A stretch of 64,000 nucleotides of DNA, from contig NZ_FOGR01000009.1 in assembly GCF_900111275.1 (NCBI RefSeq), positions 109,566-173,565 on the forward strand, written 5' to 3'. The DNA is from Rhizobium sp. NFR03 (GTDB lineage: Bacteria; Pseudomonadota; Alphaproteobacteria; Rhizobiales; Rhizobiaceae). Within the stretch, counting starts at the first letter, position 1. The number at the start of each line of letters is the position of its first letter. The position numbers and the translations under genes were made by a program. The notes beneath the pieces are model-generated. The model was not told where the DNA came from and searched no databases. It was given only the letters and a program-made list of their open reading frames with translations. Below are positions 1 to 8,361 of this stretch, piece by piece.

Positions 1-2
1 AC

Positions 3-581
3 CAACCCATCGACTATGTCTACTTTTTCCTCAGCGGCCTCTCTTCCGAAATCGCAACGGTTGGTCGCGAAAACATTGAGGTCGGCTGCGTCGGGCGGGA
101 GGGCCTATCCGGACATGCAGTCCTGCTCGATGTCGAATGCTCTCCCCATTATGCCTTCATGCAGGGGGCCGGGACCGCGCTACGTATTCGGTCTTGCGAT
201 CTGGTTAGGATGGTGGATCAGAGCTCCAGCCTACGGAAACTGCTCTCGCGCTATGTGCACGTCTTTATGACGCAGATTGCACAGTCTGCTCTCGCAGATG
301 GGCGCTTCACCCTCCAACAACGATTGGCTCGCTGGCTGCTCATGTGTCAGGACCGCTTAGGCAATCAGATGCCCCTTACCCACGAGTTTTTAGCCCTCAT
401 GCTCGGAGTGCGTCGTCCCGGCGTCACGACGGCAATGCATGTCCTTGAGGGGGAGCATCTTATCAAAGCTGAGAGAGCGTCCATCACCATCTTGGACCGA
501 CCGGGACTTATCGCTACTGCTGGAGGGAGCTATGGGCTTCCCGAGGAGGAGTACCGGCGGTTGATCAACAGGGCGTTCTAG
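3..581 (+). CDS. Crp/Fnr-family transcriptional regulator, 5' end outside the window
   Basis: The open frame runs in from the window edge with no stop and ends at a TAG at 579-581, giving the last 192 residues. The first part (QPIDYVYFFLSG, then VGREGLSG) matches the end of a cyclic-nucleotide-type beta-barrel. The second part carries the Crp/Fnr C-terminal helix-turn-helix: RLARWLLMCQDR, then LTHEFLALMLGVRRPGVTTA. It is a soluble DNA-binding protein. I see no cysteine cluster that would mark an FNR-type iron-sulfur sensor, but the N-terminus is missing. The family usually has 220-250 residues, so about 40 are absent. The effector and target genes cannot be read from the sequence. Confidence 0.88.
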   Translation, partial: QPIDYVYFFLSGLSSEIATVGRENIEVGCVGREGLSGHAVLLDVECSPHYAFMQGAGTALRIRSCDLVRMVDQSSSLRKLLSRYVHVFMTQIAQSALADGRFTLQQRLARWLLMCQDRLGNQMPLTHEFLALMLGVRRPGVTTAMHVLEGEHLIKAERASITILDRPGLIATAGGSYGLPEEEYRRLINRAF

Positions 582-681
582 ACGTCTGTGGCCTTCGAGT
601 TCTGTACGGTAGCCGGGTGCAACATTTTATCCGTTGCTCGATTTGGTGAAAGCCGGGGCCGAAAAAAGAACCGATATTGAG

Positions 682-963
682 ATGCAGAAATATTTCCTCC
701 ACCTGAACTACCTTCGAGAATGTGTCCAGGACCCAGACGGCGCCGAGCTGCCCGACCTCGAAACCGCGAAAAGCGATGCGCGCGATACGATACGAGAAAT
801 GGCAGCTGATGCCTTGAGGGCAAAGAGGAAGTTCACCCTCACCAGTATTCGTGTCGGCAGCGAGAGCGGGCAGCTCCTAGCAGAGGTTTCTGTGGCCGAG
901 ACCTTAGCGGAAGTGATCGGAGTTCCGTTCGCCAACACTTCGCCTCCTGACCATCATGTTTGA
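682..963 (+). CDS. DUF6894-family small protein
   Basis: This 93-residue protein begins MQKYFLHL and carries the family pattern: a short aromatic beta strand, then DPDGAELPDLETAKSDA, then a helix. The in-frame ATG at 634 would add 16 unrelated residues, so I prefer the ATG at 682, which puts the conserved YFLHL at the N-terminus. The family is common in rhizobia, often in several copies, and has no established function. It is convergent with a second family member 15 bp downstream. Confidence 0.7.
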   Translation: MQKYFLHLNYLRECVQDPDGAELPDLETAKSDARDTIREMAADALRAKRKFTLTSIRVGSESGQLLAEVSVAETLAEVIGVPFANTSPPDHHV

Positions 964-978
964 GCGAGGTCGCGCTGC

Positions 979-1224
979 TTAGGTCTTCAGCAGGTCGAAA
1001 ACGAGCTGGTGCAGATTGACGATACCTCGATCACCCCCCTCTTTGGCGGTAACTTCGATGAGCTGTGGCCGGATGTCTTTGCGCTGCTGAACACACGAGG
1101 CAATCAACGAGTATGCATCGCCTACGGCTTTGGTCATGGCGGCATCAAGTGTGGGCAGCTCAATTCCTTCCGCATCCTCGCGGAATTCGTCGCCGGTCCT
1201 CGTGTGGAAGTAGTATCTCGTCAT
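979..1224 (-). CDS. DUF6894-family small protein
   Basis: This 81-residue protein starts MTRYYFHTRTGDEF and continues with EDAEGIELPTLDAAMTKA, the same motif order as its convergent neighbour. The longer frame starting at 1287 adds 21 residues that do not look like the family. The two copies are clearly related but diverged, so this is not a recent tandem duplication. Function is unknown. The C-terminal half (QLIEVTAKEGG, LHQLVFDLL) forms the usual short second beta-alpha unit. Confidence 0.7.
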   Translation of the reverse strand: MTRYYFHTRTGDEFREDAEGIELPTLDAAMTKAVGDAYSLIASCVQQRKDIRPQLIEVTAKEGGDRGIVNLHQLVFDLLKT

Positions 1225-1424
1225 TTTCTGCAAACTGGAACACCATCTCGTTGTTTCGGTCCGGTGCAAGACGAATGCGATAGGCATAAAGTTTCAGCAG
1301 TTACCCGATTGCGAACGGCTATCAGGACATGCTCGCTATCAGCCGTGCGCCGCGTGCGCGTGGTCGTTCAGGTCTGCTGGCACCGAGCGACTCTCACGTA
1401 TCGCGCGCCAGGTAACCGCAGCGC

Positions 1425-1742
1425 CGCCTACTGATCTTTCCCAAGGCGCACTGGACCAAGTTGCACTTGAATAACCCGATCGAGCGATCGAACGGAGAAA
1501 TCAATCGGCGGACCGAGGTCGTCGGCATCTTTCCCAACGATGAAGCCATCGTTCGCTTGGTTGATGCGCTGCTGCTTGAACAGAACGATGGACGGGCTGT
1601 CCAGCGATCCCGGTACATGACACTTAAGACGGTCCCTACGATGAGCCGCTCATCAACCTGCCAGCCGCAAACTGACACTCCTCCGGTCCTCTGGGATGAG
1701 CTATGGTCGTCTAAGCCACACCACGCGCTGGGACACGATCAG
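1425..1742 (+). mobile_element. IS256-family element, 3' remnant with broken transposase
   Basis: Translation from about 1434 gives FPKAHWTKLHLNNPIERSNG, then RRTEVVGIFPN and LLEQNDGRAVQRSRYMTL, the conserved C-terminus of IS256-family (mutator-type) transposases. A frameshift follows near 1635: the next frame reads YDEPLINLPAAN and ends at TGA 1673-1675, the normal end of these proteins. Everything upstream, including the catalytic region, is gone. The sequence from 1711 to 1740, with CCACGCG and GGGACACGATC, resembles the right end of such elements. This is a dead relic. It may supply the last codons and stop of the neighbouring HxlR gene. Confidence 0.75.
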
Positions 1743-2178
1743 GTGTCACCTCGGTGTCGTGCCAGTCAAGGGATCGGCCGTCTGCTGCATGGACCACAAG
1801 TCGCGCGACTGGTACGCGTTTCTCTCGATCTACCAATGAGGAGTGACCTTCCATGTCAGCGAACAGGAAATCTTCACCCCATTGGCGGAGTGCGACAATC
1901 ACGGGGAACAGGCCACACCCCTTCGCGGTCAGGACATACTCGCGGTAGGCCGTTCCATCCGACGCAGGTCCTGTCTCGAAAATCCCTCGCTTCACGAGGT
2001 CGCGCAATCGGGTTGCCAGCACACCCCTGCTGATGCCCAACCCAAGCTGGAACTCCCCGAAACGGCGTTTTCCATCGAACGCATCGCGGATAATCAGGAG
2101 CGACCACCAGTCCCCGATTGCATCAAGAGAACGCGCCACCGGGCAACCGGCATTCCATAGGCTTACGCGTTTCACCAT
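1711..2178 (-). CDS. HxlR-family winged-helix transcriptional regulator
   Basis: This 155-residue protein has the HxlR hallmarks: NAGCPVARSLDAIGDWWSLL with the conserved Cys near the N-terminus, then FGEFQLGLGISRGVLATRLRDL as recognition helix and YVLTAKG as the wing. It is longer than the minimal domain; the C-terminal DWHDTEVTPDRVPARGVA runs into the end of the IS256 relic, whose terminal bases encode the last residues and the stop. An AGGA lies 4 nt before the ATG. It is divergent from an MFS exporter across 100 bp containing a palindrome, which suggests local repression of that exporter. The ligand is unknown. Confidence 0.85.
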   Translation of the reverse strand: MVKRVSLWNAGCPVARSLDAIGDWWSLLIIRDAFDGKRRFGEFQLGLGISRGVLATRLRDLVKRGIFETGPASDGTAYREYVLTAKGCGLFPVIVALRQWGEDFLFADMEGHSSLVDREKRVPVARLVVHAADGRSLDWHDTEVTPDRVPARGVA

Positions 2179-2205
2179 CTATCCTGGTCTCCATTTCATA
2201 ATCTG

Positions 2206-2220
2206 GTTCTATCTTAGAAC
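2206..2220. promoter_or_regulatory. Candidate HxlR operator
   Basis: The sequence GTTCTA TCT TAGAAC is a perfect 6-bp inverted repeat with a 3-nt centre. It lies between the divergent HxlR and MFS genes, 28 bp upstream of the regulator's start and 58 bp upstream of the transporter's. Position and symmetry fit autoregulation and control of the exporter. No binding data are visible here. Confidence 0.45.
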
Positions 2221-2278
2221 TGGAAATGCCGCACGCCAAGTGGTCTTGGAATATGGCTGACGAGATGACGAGGGTTGC

Positions 2279-3526
2279 ATGATGGACGAGAAGACGGCGA
2301 CTAGTGCCCGCGAGGTGCAGGGTCATGGATTGTCGGGAGCGCAGACGCTAATAGTTGCATCCGCCGCAGGTTTGAGCGTGGCGAATATCTATTACTCACA
2401 GCCCTTGCTCGACATGATTGCAGCCGACCTTGGGATCTCGTCGGCTGTCATCGGTCTCATCGGGATGCTGACCCAAATCGGGTACGGACTTGGTTTGATC
2501 TTTATCGTGCCGCTTGGCGATCTCATCGATAGACGCAAGCTCATCATAGTCCAAGGTCTACTGCTGACGATTGCTCTTGTGGTCGTCGCGACAGCAGGAG
2601 CGAAAACAATGCTCTTGGCTGGTATGGCCTCGCTTGGCCTGCTGGCTGTCGTCGTTCAGGTATTGGTTGCTCAGGCGGCGGCGCTGGCCACTCCGGCTCA
2701 GCGTGGCAGGGTGGTAGGTACGGTTACCAGCGGTGTCGTAGCGGGCATCCTATCAGCCCGCGCCTTCGCTGGCACGGTTGCCGATCTCGGTGGGTGGCGG
2801 GCGGTGTATCTAACATCTGCGCTTGCGACTCTCGTGATGGTCGGCATTCTGATGTCAGTTCTGCCGCGGCAATCGGTAGAAAGGAAATCGGAAAAATATT
2901 TCAACGCTGTACTGTCTATTCCAGGAATGTTTTTGCGAGACCCCGTCTTGCTCTTTCGCGGCGGTCTCGCGCTGTTAATCTTCGCATCCTTTAGTACCTT
3001 CTGGACGGCACTCGTTTTTCCGCTGAGCACTCCGCCCTTTTCCTATTCTCACACTCAGATAGGCCTGTTCGGGCTGGTTGGATTGGCCGGAGCAATCGGT
3101 GCAACATTCGCGGGAAGGCTGGCAGATCGAGGGCATAATGCTTGGACGACCGGAATCTCTCTGGCCATCCTGCTGGCATCCTGGGGTTTGATCGCTCTCC
3201 TATCATTCTCCATAGCAATGCTATTGATAGGGGTGTTCCTGCTCGATTTGGCGGTCCAGGCTGTCCACGTCAGCAATCTCAGCGTCATCGTGGCTCTTAA
3301 CCCGGAGAAAAGTAGCCGCCTGATTGGAGGGTACATGGTATTCTACTCGATCGGCAGCGCCATCGGGGCAATTGCCGCCACGGCGACCTACGCGCGATCT
3401 GGTTGGACGGGAGTTTCCATTCTAGGAGCAACATTCAGCGGGCTTGCGCTCGCCGTGTGGATCGCCGGTTGTCTGTCAGCGAGCATCAAACGGCAAACCC
3501 GCTTAGCCGATTGCTCGCACGAATGA
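2279..3526 (+). CDS. MFS efflux transporter
   Basis: This 415-residue protein has about twelve hydrophobic segments. The motif A equivalent follows segment 2 as GDLIDRRKLI, and the N-terminal NIYYSQPLLDMIAADLG is typical of drug/sugar-efflux MFS proteins. It should sit in the inner membrane and export a small molecule by proton antiport. Two ATGs occur in tandem at 2279 and 2282; the second is equally possible. It is divergent from the HxlR gene, which probably controls it. The substrate is not deducible. Confidence 0.85.
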   Translation: MMDEKTATSAREVQGHGLSGAQTLIVASAAGLSVANIYYSQPLLDMIAADLGISSAVIGLIGMLTQIGYGLGLIFIVPLGDLIDRRKLIIVQGLLLTIALVVVATAGAKTMLLAGMASLGLLAVVVQVLVAQAAALATPAQRGRVVGTVTSGVVAGILSARAFAGTVADLGGWRAVYLTSALATLVMVGILMSVLPRQSVERKSEKYFNAVLSIPGMFLRDPVLLFRGGLALLIFASFSTFWTALVFPLSTPPFSYSHTQIGLFGLVGLAGAIGATFAGRLADRGHNAWTTGISLAILLASWGLIALLSFSIAMLLIGVFLLDLAVQAVHVSNLSVIVALNPEKSSRLIGGYMVFYSIGSAIGAIAATATYARSGWTGVSILGATFSGLALAVWIAGCLSASIKRQTRLADCSHE

Positions 3527-3660
3527 CAGCTTTGGGCTGTGGAGTGTCTTTCACTTCGCGCCAACAGCGGTCATATGTCCCTCGATTTTATCGGGCCGAG
3601 TATTGCGCAAAGTACAAGCTCACTGGTGCTGAAATGTTATCGCTGACGGGATCGAGAGGC

Positions 3661-3698
3661 TTGACAACATCCATGCATCCATTACTCTGGATACATGG
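3661..3698 (+). promoter_or_regulatory. arsR promoter with operator dyad overlapping the start codon
   Basis: A TTGACA box at 3661-3666 is followed by CCATGCATCC (3671-3680) and GGATACATGG (3689-3698), arms that pair with one mismatch across 8 nt. The second arm contains the arsR ATG at 3695, so a bound repressor would cover the transcription and translation start. No Shine-Dalgarno precedes the ATG, so a very short leader or leaderless transcript is possible. That it is the ArsR site is inferred from position. Confidence 0.55.
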
Positions 3699-4054
3699 AA
3701 TCAGATAAAGCTATTGCGGCGCTTGCAGCCCTTGCCCAATCCACCCGCCTGGACACCTTCCGGCTGCTGGTCCGCCATGAGCCGGAGGGCGTACCAGCCG
3801 GTGAACTCGCACGTCTGCTTGGCGTGCCGCAGAACACGATGTCTGCCCATCTCGCGATCCTGTCGCGCGCCGGGCTGATCAAAGGCGAGCGCCACAGCCG
3901 CCTGATCATCTACCGCGCCGAGATCGATGCGCTGCGCGACCTGACCCTCTATCTGGTCAAGGATTGCTGCGGCGGCAGTGCCGACCTGTGCGCGCCCCTG
4001 ATCACCGCTCTCACCCCCTGTTGCGACCCGCCCTCTCCGCAGAGCCGGCAATGA
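3695..4054 (+). CDS. arsR: ArsR-family arsenic-responsive repressor
   Basis: This 119-residue winged-helix protein has the ArsR recognition helix (GELARLLGVPQNTMSAHLAIL) and wing (GLIKGERHSRLIIY). It lacks the classical ELCVCDL thiol site in the recognition helix. Instead, cysteines cluster in the C-terminus (DCCGG, DLCAP, TPCC), the arrangement of the ArsR subgroup that binds As(III) through C-terminal cysteines. It should repress the operon it heads and be released by arsenite. Its stop codon overlaps the start of the arsenite exporter (ATGA), implying translational coupling. Confidence 0.92.
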   Translation: MESDKAIAALAALAQSTRLDTFRLLVRHEPEGVPAGELARLLGVPQNTMSAHLAILSRAGLIKGERHSRLIIYRAEIDALRDLTLYLVKDCCGGSADLCAPLITALTPCCDPPSPQSRQ

Positions 4055-5085
4055 CGACTTTCGAGCGTTACCTGAGCCTGTGGGTCGCCCTGTGCATCGT
4101 AGTTGGCATCAGCCTCGGGCACCTGATGCCCGGGGTGTTCCAAACCATCGGCGCGATGGACGTCGCCAAGGTCAACCTGCCGGTGGCGGTGCTGATCTGG
4201 CTGATGATCATCCCGATGCTGCTGAAGATCGATTTCTCGGCTCTGGCCCAGGTCGGTCGCCACTGGCGCGGTATCGGCGTCACCCTGTTCATCAACTGGG
4301 CGGTCAAGCCGTTCTCGATGGCGCTGCTGGGCTGGCTGTTTATAGGCTGGCTATTCCGCCCCTACCTGCCGGAGACCCAGATCGACAGCTATATTGCCGG
4401 CCTGATCATTCTTGCGGCGGCACCCTGCACGGCCATGGTGTTCGTCTGGTCCAACCTCACCAAGGGCGAGCCGCATTTCACGCTGAGCCAGGTGGCGCTG
4501 AACGATGCGATCATGGTGGTGGCCTTCGCGCCGATCGTTGCCCTCCTGCTCGGCCTGTCCGCCATCACTGTGCCATGGGATACGCTGATCCTCTCGGTGG
4601 TGCTCTATATCGTCTTGCCGGTCATCATCGCCCAGGTCCTGCGCCGGAGCAAAGATGTCGAACGCATGGCCGGTCGCCTGCAGCCAGTCTCGCTGGTGGC
4701 GCTCCTCACCACCCTCGTGCTGCTGTTCGGCTTCCAGGGCGAGCAGATCATCGCGCAGCCGACCGTCATCGCGCTCCTCGCCGTGCCGATCCTGATCCAG
4801 GTCTATTTCAACTCGGGCCTCGCCTATCTCCTGAACCGCGTCAGCGGCGAAGAGCACTGCGTGGCCGGTCCGTCGGCCTTGATCGGGGCCTCGAACTTCT
4901 TTGAGCTCGCAGTGGCGGCGGCCATCAGCCTGTTCGGCTTCACCTCCGGCGCAGCGCTCGCCACCGTGGTCGGCGTCCTTGTCGAGGTGCCGGTGATGCT
5001 GTCGGTGGTCTGGATCGTTAACCGCAGCAAGAACTGGTACGAGCGCGGCGCCGGGGTCCGGACCAACGCCATCAGAAAGGCCTGA
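4051..5085 (+). CDS. acr3: Arsenite efflux permease, ACR3 family
   Basis: This 344-residue inner-membrane protein has about ten hydrophobic segments. It contains the ACR3 signature AAPCTAMVFVWSNLTKGEP, whose Cys is the conserved residue needed for arsenite transport in this family, and GASNFFELAVAAAI in the later half. It exports As(III) (and often Sb(III)) using the proton gradient. The start at 4051 gives MTTFERYLSLWVALC, the usual ACR3 N-terminus; a longer frame from 3964 only reads through arsR. It is the second gene of the ars operon. Confidence 0.94.
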   Translation: MTTFERYLSLWVALCIVVGISLGHLMPGVFQTIGAMDVAKVNLPVAVLIWLMIIPMLLKIDFSALAQVGRHWRGIGVTLFINWAVKPFSMALLGWLFIGWLFRPYLPETQIDSYIAGLIILAAAPCTAMVFVWSNLTKGEPHFTLSQVALNDAIMVVAFAPIVALLLGLSAITVPWDTLILSVVLYIVLPVIIAQVLRRSKDVERMAGRLQPVSLVALLTTLVLLFGFQGEQIIAQPTVIALLAVPILIQVYFNSGLAYLLNRVSGEEHCVAGPSALIGASNFFELAVAAAISLFGFTSGAALATVVGVLVEVPVMLSVVWIVNRSKNWYERGAGVRTNAIRKA

Positions 5086-5089
5086 GACC

Positions 5090-5512
5090 ATGGACGTCAC
5101 CATCTACCACAACCCCGCCTGCGGCACGTCGCGCAACACGCTGGAGATGATCCGCAATGCCGGCATCGAGCCGACGGTCATCGAATATGTGAAGCATCCA
5201 CCATCGAAAGCGACGCTGGCAACCATGATTGCGGATGCGGGCCTCACCGTGCGTGAAGCCATCCGTGAGAAGGGTACGCCCTATGTGGATCTTGGCCTCG
5301 ACAACCCGGACCTCTCTGACGACCAGTTGCTCGATGCCATGCTGAAGGACCCGATCCTGATCAACCGCCCCTTCGTTGTTACACCCCTTGGCACACGCCT
5401 GTCGCGTCCCTCCGAGGTGGTGCTCGACATCCTGCCGGAGACGCACAAGGGTCCCTTCACCAAGGAAAACGGCGAGCAGGTCCTCGATGCGGAGGGCAAA
5501 CGCATTGGCTGA
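5090..5512 (+). CDS. arsC: Arsenate reductase, glutaredoxin-dependent
   Basis: This 140-residue thioredoxin-fold protein begins [18 protein letters not shown], with the catalytic Cys at residue 11 in the NPxCGTSR loop. [20 protein letters not shown] in the second half is the conserved arsenate-binding arginine region. It reduces As(V) to As(III), which the upstream ACR3 protein exports. It follows acr3 by 4 nt, and its 3' end overlaps the start of arsH in another frame. Length matches the plasmid R773 type. Confidence 0.95.
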   Translation: MDVTIYHNPACGTSRNTLEMIRNAGIEPTVIEYVKHPPSKATLATMIADAGLTVREAIREKGTPYVDLGLDNPDLSDDQLLDAMLKDPILINRPFVVTPLGTRLSRPSEVVLDILPETHKGPFTKENGEQVLDAEGKRIG

Positions 5513-6212
5513 TCTGCCTGCCCTCGACCGCGACCACCTGCGCCAACCGGACCTCGACGCGCTGCGACCGGCGTTTTCGACCCACAAGCCGCGCATCCTG
5601 ATCCTCTACGGCTCGCTGCGCACGGTATCCTACAGCAGACTGCTGGCGCTCGAGACGGGCAGGCTGCTGGAGGCACTTGGCTGCGAGGTGAAGATCTTCG
5701 ATCCCACCGACCTGCCGCTGCCCGATGCCGCGCCGGTCACGCATCCCAAGGTCCAGGAGCTGCGCGATCTGACCCAGTGGTCGGAAGGCCATGTCTGGAT
5801 CTCGCCTGAGCGCCACGGTGCGATGACCGGTATCATGAAGGCGCAAATAGACTGGATCCCGCTTGCGGTCGGCTCGATCCGCCCGACGCAGGGCAAGACG
5901 CTCGCAGTCATGCAGGTCTCGGGCGGGTCGCAGTCGTTCAACACGGTCAACCACCTGCGCGTGCTCGGCCGCTGGATGCGGATGATCACCATTCCCAACC
6001 AGTCCTCGGTTGCCAAAGCCTTCCAGGAATTCGACGCAGACGGTCGCATGAAGCCCTCGTCCTATTACGACCGGGTCGTCGACGTCTGCGAGGAGCTGGT
6101 CAAGTTCACATGGCTGACGCGCGACGCATCCGGCTATCTCACCGACCGCTATAGCGAGCGGAAGGAGGAAGCTGAGAAGCTGGAGCAGCGCGTGAGCCTC
6201 AAGTCCATATGA
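5505..6212 (+). CDS. arsH: ArsH, NADPH-dependent FMN reductase / organoarsenical oxidase
   Basis: The 235-residue flavodoxin-like protein contains [23 protein letters not shown] with the FMN phosphate loop, [20 protein letters not shown] and [12 protein letters not shown], all typical of ArsH. I chose the TTG at 5505 because GGAGG lies 9 nt upstream and the resulting LADLPALD start fits the family; an ATG at 5487 is an alternative. ArsH oxidises trivalent methylated or aromatic arsenicals. Its first codons overlap the end of arsC, so the genes are probably translationally coupled. Confidence 0.9.
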   Translation: MADLPALDRDHLRQPDLDALRPAFSTHKPRILILYGSLRTVSYSRLLALETGRLLEALGCEVKIFDPTDLPLPDAAPVTHPKVQELRDLTQWSEGHVWISPERHGAMTGIMKAQIDWIPLAVGSIRPTQGKTLAVMQVSGGSQSFNTVNHLRVLGRWMRMITIPNQSSVAKAFQEFDADGRMKPSSYYDRVVDVCEELVKFTWLTRDASGYLTDRYSERKEEAEKLEQRVSLKSI

Positions 6213-7396
6213 CCGCAAGACTTCCAGTTGCGGCTATCCTGTCACTCGGTGTCACCCAGATCATCGGTTACGGCACCCTCTATTACAGCTTCAGCATCTT
6301 GGCGCCGGACATGGGTGCCAGCCTCGGCTGGTCGCAGGAGTGGATCTTCGGCGCGCTTTCGGTCGCCCTGCTGATCGGCGGCTTCACCGCGCCCTGGCTC
6401 GGCAGTCTCATCGACCGGGTCGGCGCGGGCGCGGTGATGACCATCGGCTCTGCTGTGGCCGCCGCCGCATTGGTTGCCTGCGCATATGCGCCCGGCAGAA
6501 CCACCTATGTCGCCGCCCTGATCGGCATCGAGGTCGCCGCCAACCTCGTCCAGTACGGGGCCGCCTTTGCACTCCTGGTTCAGCTTCAGCCGACGGTGGC
6601 CCAGCGCAGCATCACCTATCTGACCCTGATCGCGGGTTTCGCCTCCACACTGTTCTGGCCGCTCACCTCGAGCCTGCACTCGCACCTCTCGTGGCAGAAC
6701 GTCTATCTGGTCTTTGCAGGACTCAACCTGCTGGTCTGCCTGCCGCTGCATGCCTGGCTGGCAACGGGGGTGACCCACAGCCGCAAACAGGCCGCATTAT
6801 CCCCGACCGAGCCGGTACTCGGCACACTGCCTCTGGAACGCAGGCGCTCGGGATTCCTACTCATGACCACGGCCTTCGCCTTGCAATACCTCGCTGGCTC
6901 GGCGGTGCTGGTACACATGGTTCCACTACTGGCCGGACTAGGGCTCGGCGCAAGCGCCGCCATCGTCGGCACTCTCTTCGGTCCGTCGCAGGTCGCGAGC
7001 CGCCTGATCAATATGGTGTTCGGCAAGCGCCTCAACGCCCTGCATCTTGCCATGATCTCGTCGGCCTTGATTCCGGTCAGCGCGGTGATCCTGATCCTGA
7101 GTGCTCCCTCGATACCCGGTGCCATGGTTTTTGCCGTCATCTTCGGCATGGGCAATGGGTTGCTGAGCATCGTGTCGGGCACTCTGCCGCTGGCGCTGTT
7201 CGGGAGTGAGGGTTACGGCAAGCTGCAAGGTCGCATGATGGCGGCCCGCCTGGTCGCTTCGGCACTAGCGCCCTTCGTGCTGGCCCTCACGATGGAGTGG
7301 TTCGGGATCCGTTTCTCGATGGGCGGCATTATTGGCTTGGCACTGCTGGCAGTCGTTGCCTTTACAAGCCTGCTTCGTTTTCAACGACTAGGCTGA
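6209..7396 (+). CDS. MFS transporter of the ars operon, ArsK-like
   Basis: This 395-residue, roughly twelve-segment protein starts within the last codon of arsH (ATGA overlap) and is the fifth gene of the operon. It opens with [20 protein letters not shown] and carries [12 protein letters not shown] after segment 2. In Agrobacterium an MFS protein named ArsK, next to ars genes, exports arsenite, antimonite and trivalent organoarsenicals. The position and general character fit ArsK, but I could not compare sequences, so the symbol is left empty. ArsJ is less likely because no GAPDH gene accompanies it. Confidence 0.75.
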   Translation: MTARLPVAAILSLGVTQIIGYGTLYYSFSILAPDMGASLGWSQEWIFGALSVALLIGGFTAPWLGSLIDRVGAGAVMTIGSAVAAAALVACAYAPGRTTYVAALIGIEVAANLVQYGAAFALLVQLQPTVAQRSITYLTLIAGFASTLFWPLTSSLHSHLSWQNVYLVFAGLNLLVCLPLHAWLATGVTHSRKQAALSPTEPVLGTLPLERRRSGFLLMTTAFALQYLAGSAVLVHMVPLLAGLGLGASAAIVGTLFGPSQVASRLINMVFGKRLNALHLAMISSALIPVSAVILILSAPSIPGAMVFAVIFGMGNGLLSIVSGTLPLALFGSEGYGKLQGRMMAARLVASALAPFVLALTMEWFGIRFSMGGIIGLALLAVVAFTSLLRFQRLG

Positions 7397-7539
7397 TTGA
7401 TGGCGGCTCCAAACGCGTACGCCAACGTACGTCGCATTTGGGGCCGAAGAGAACGTAGGATAAATTGTAATCTCAAACTTCTTGCCGGCGATGGACACAG
7501 TTTTCAGCCGTAACCTGACTGTCAGCAGCGTTCGGCTTC
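7397..7539. other. Convergent intergenic gap with imperfect hairpin
   Basis: Between the end of the ars operon and the GNAT gene, CCAAACGCGTACG near 7410 and CGTACGTCGCATTTGG near 7425 form an imperfect inverted repeat that could act as a transcription terminator between convergent genes. There is no clear T-run. Nothing else is seen. Confidence 0.3.
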
Positions 7540-7995
7540 TTAGCTAAAACCGCTCTCCCAGCGGTAGTAGACGACGGGGTCGCCGCTCCGAGGATGAAAG
7601 CCCTCCTTGATCGCCCGAAGACCGTTGTCCTCGTAAAACCGCCGAGCTCTGACATTGGCCGTCCGGGTAAACAGGGTAAAGCCGGTCGGCATCTCGGCCT
7701 GGGCTTCCTCGAGTAGCTTCCGGCCAATACCATTGCCCACGGCGTCAGGGCGAACGAACAACTCGGCGAGCACGGCCTCCGAGCGCTTCATCGCAACAAA
7801 GCCGACTGTTGTCCCTTCGCAGACCGCAAGCATCACAAACCAACCCGCTGCAAACTCCGGATCTAGGCGCGACCTCAGTTCATCCCGAGAGGGCATTGAA
7901 ACGGGACCGACACCGGGTAGGCTCGCGCTCGAATGCCAAATGTCAGCGATGTCATCCCAGTCCGATGTGGTTGTCGCCCTTAGCGAGTATCGCAT
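7540..7995 (-). CDS. GNAT-family N-acetyltransferase
   Basis: The protein has the GNAT fold order: an N-terminal RATTTSDWDDIADIWHSS helix region, then VGFVAMKRSEAVLAELFVRPDAVGNGIGRKLLEEA with the acetyl-CoA pyrophosphate loop (usually Q/RxxGxG/A, here VGNGIG), and FYEDNGL near the end. I place the start at 7995 (MRYSLRATT) because GGAG lies 9 nt before it; a longer frame from 8061 would add 22 residues without a clear ribosome site. This gives 151 residues. The substrate is unknown. It is convergent with the ars operon and not obviously part of it. Confidence 0.8.
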   Translation of the reverse strand: MRYSLRATTTSDWDDIADIWHSSASLPGVGPVSMPSRDELRSRLDPEFAAGWFVMLAVCEGTTVGFVAMKRSEAVLAELFVRPDAVGNGIGRKLLEEAQAEMPTGFTLFTRTANVRARRFYEDNGLRAIKEGFHPRSGDPVVYYRWESGFS

Positions 7996-8061
7996 GCCGT
8001 TGTGCTCCAAAACTCCCGTGGTCCGATAGTTCGCCCAGTCGCCGCGGTACAAGGTCATCAT

Positions 8062-8250
8062 CGATCTAAAGGTGACTTCTATATGGCCGGCATCGCAGGC
8101 AATCGTCGCTCAAGGCGTTAGCACGGGATCTGAAACGAACGGCGTCATCAAGGCTATGGGAGGTATGCCGTGAGGTCGTCCTGGAGACGTTGCATCGGGA
8201 AAAATCCGGTGGTACTCACCTTGAACCACTTTAGGAGAAAGGAGGGTCAC
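8062..8250. other. Upstream region of the ABC-F leader
   Basis: This stretch between the GNAT gene and the leader peptide has no convincing gene. It should hold the promoter of the leader transcript; I see no unambiguous -35/-10 pair. Confidence 0.3.
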
Positions 8251-8325
8251 ATGCATAATTTCTATTTCCGGTATTACCGGACACGTGGCCCCGTCAACGC
8301 CCTGCAAACGCGTTTGCAGGGCTGA
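8251..8325 (+). CDS. 24-residue leader peptide upstream of the ABC-F gene
   Basis: An ATG at 8251 follows a strong AGGAGAAAGGAGGG ribosome site and opens a 24-codon frame ending at TGA 8323-8325. The peptide begins MHNFYFRYYRTRGP and ends in LQTRLQG. It is rich in aromatic and arginine residues and contains R-T-R at residues 10-12, the Arg/Lys-X-Arg/Lys type of motif at which macrolide-bound ribosomes are known to stall. Its last eight codons are one 24-bp palindrome. The ABC-F gene begins 167 bp after its stop and lacks a good ribosome site of its own. Together this looks like a ribosome-mediated attenuator. Many Phe and Tyr codons leave open an amino-acid-starvation leader. Confidence 0.6.
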   Translation: MHNFYFRYYRTRGPVNALQTRLQG

Positions 8326-8361
8326 CCAGAGACCGGTTCTCTCGACATTCTTGTCTGGTCA
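8299..8361 (+). promoter_or_regulatory. Leader RNA hairpins before the ABC-F gene
   Basis: Bases 8299-8322 form a perfect palindrome of two 12-nt arms (GCCCTGCAAACG and its complement). GTCA at 8293-8296 and TGAC at 8323-8326 extend the stem past a bulge. The next segment TGACCAGA (8323-8330) can instead pair with TCTGGTCA (8354-8361). Two mutually exclusive structures that share the leader-peptide stop codon are what a translation-controlled attenuator needs. The palindrome could also be a DNA operator. Confidence 0.5.

Noticed and set aside
1009..1434. 141-codon plus-strand frame over the second DUF6894 gene
   Set aside because: It is antisense to a better-supported gene and has no family pattern.
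1461..2033. 190-codon frame as an intact gene
   Set aside because: Only its first 58 codons are transposase-like; the remainder reads antisense through the HxlR gene after a frameshift in the relic.
6340..7209. 289-codon plus-strand frame in the ars MFS gene
   Set aside because: High-GC shadow frame of the transporter with biased Arg/Gly/Pro composition.
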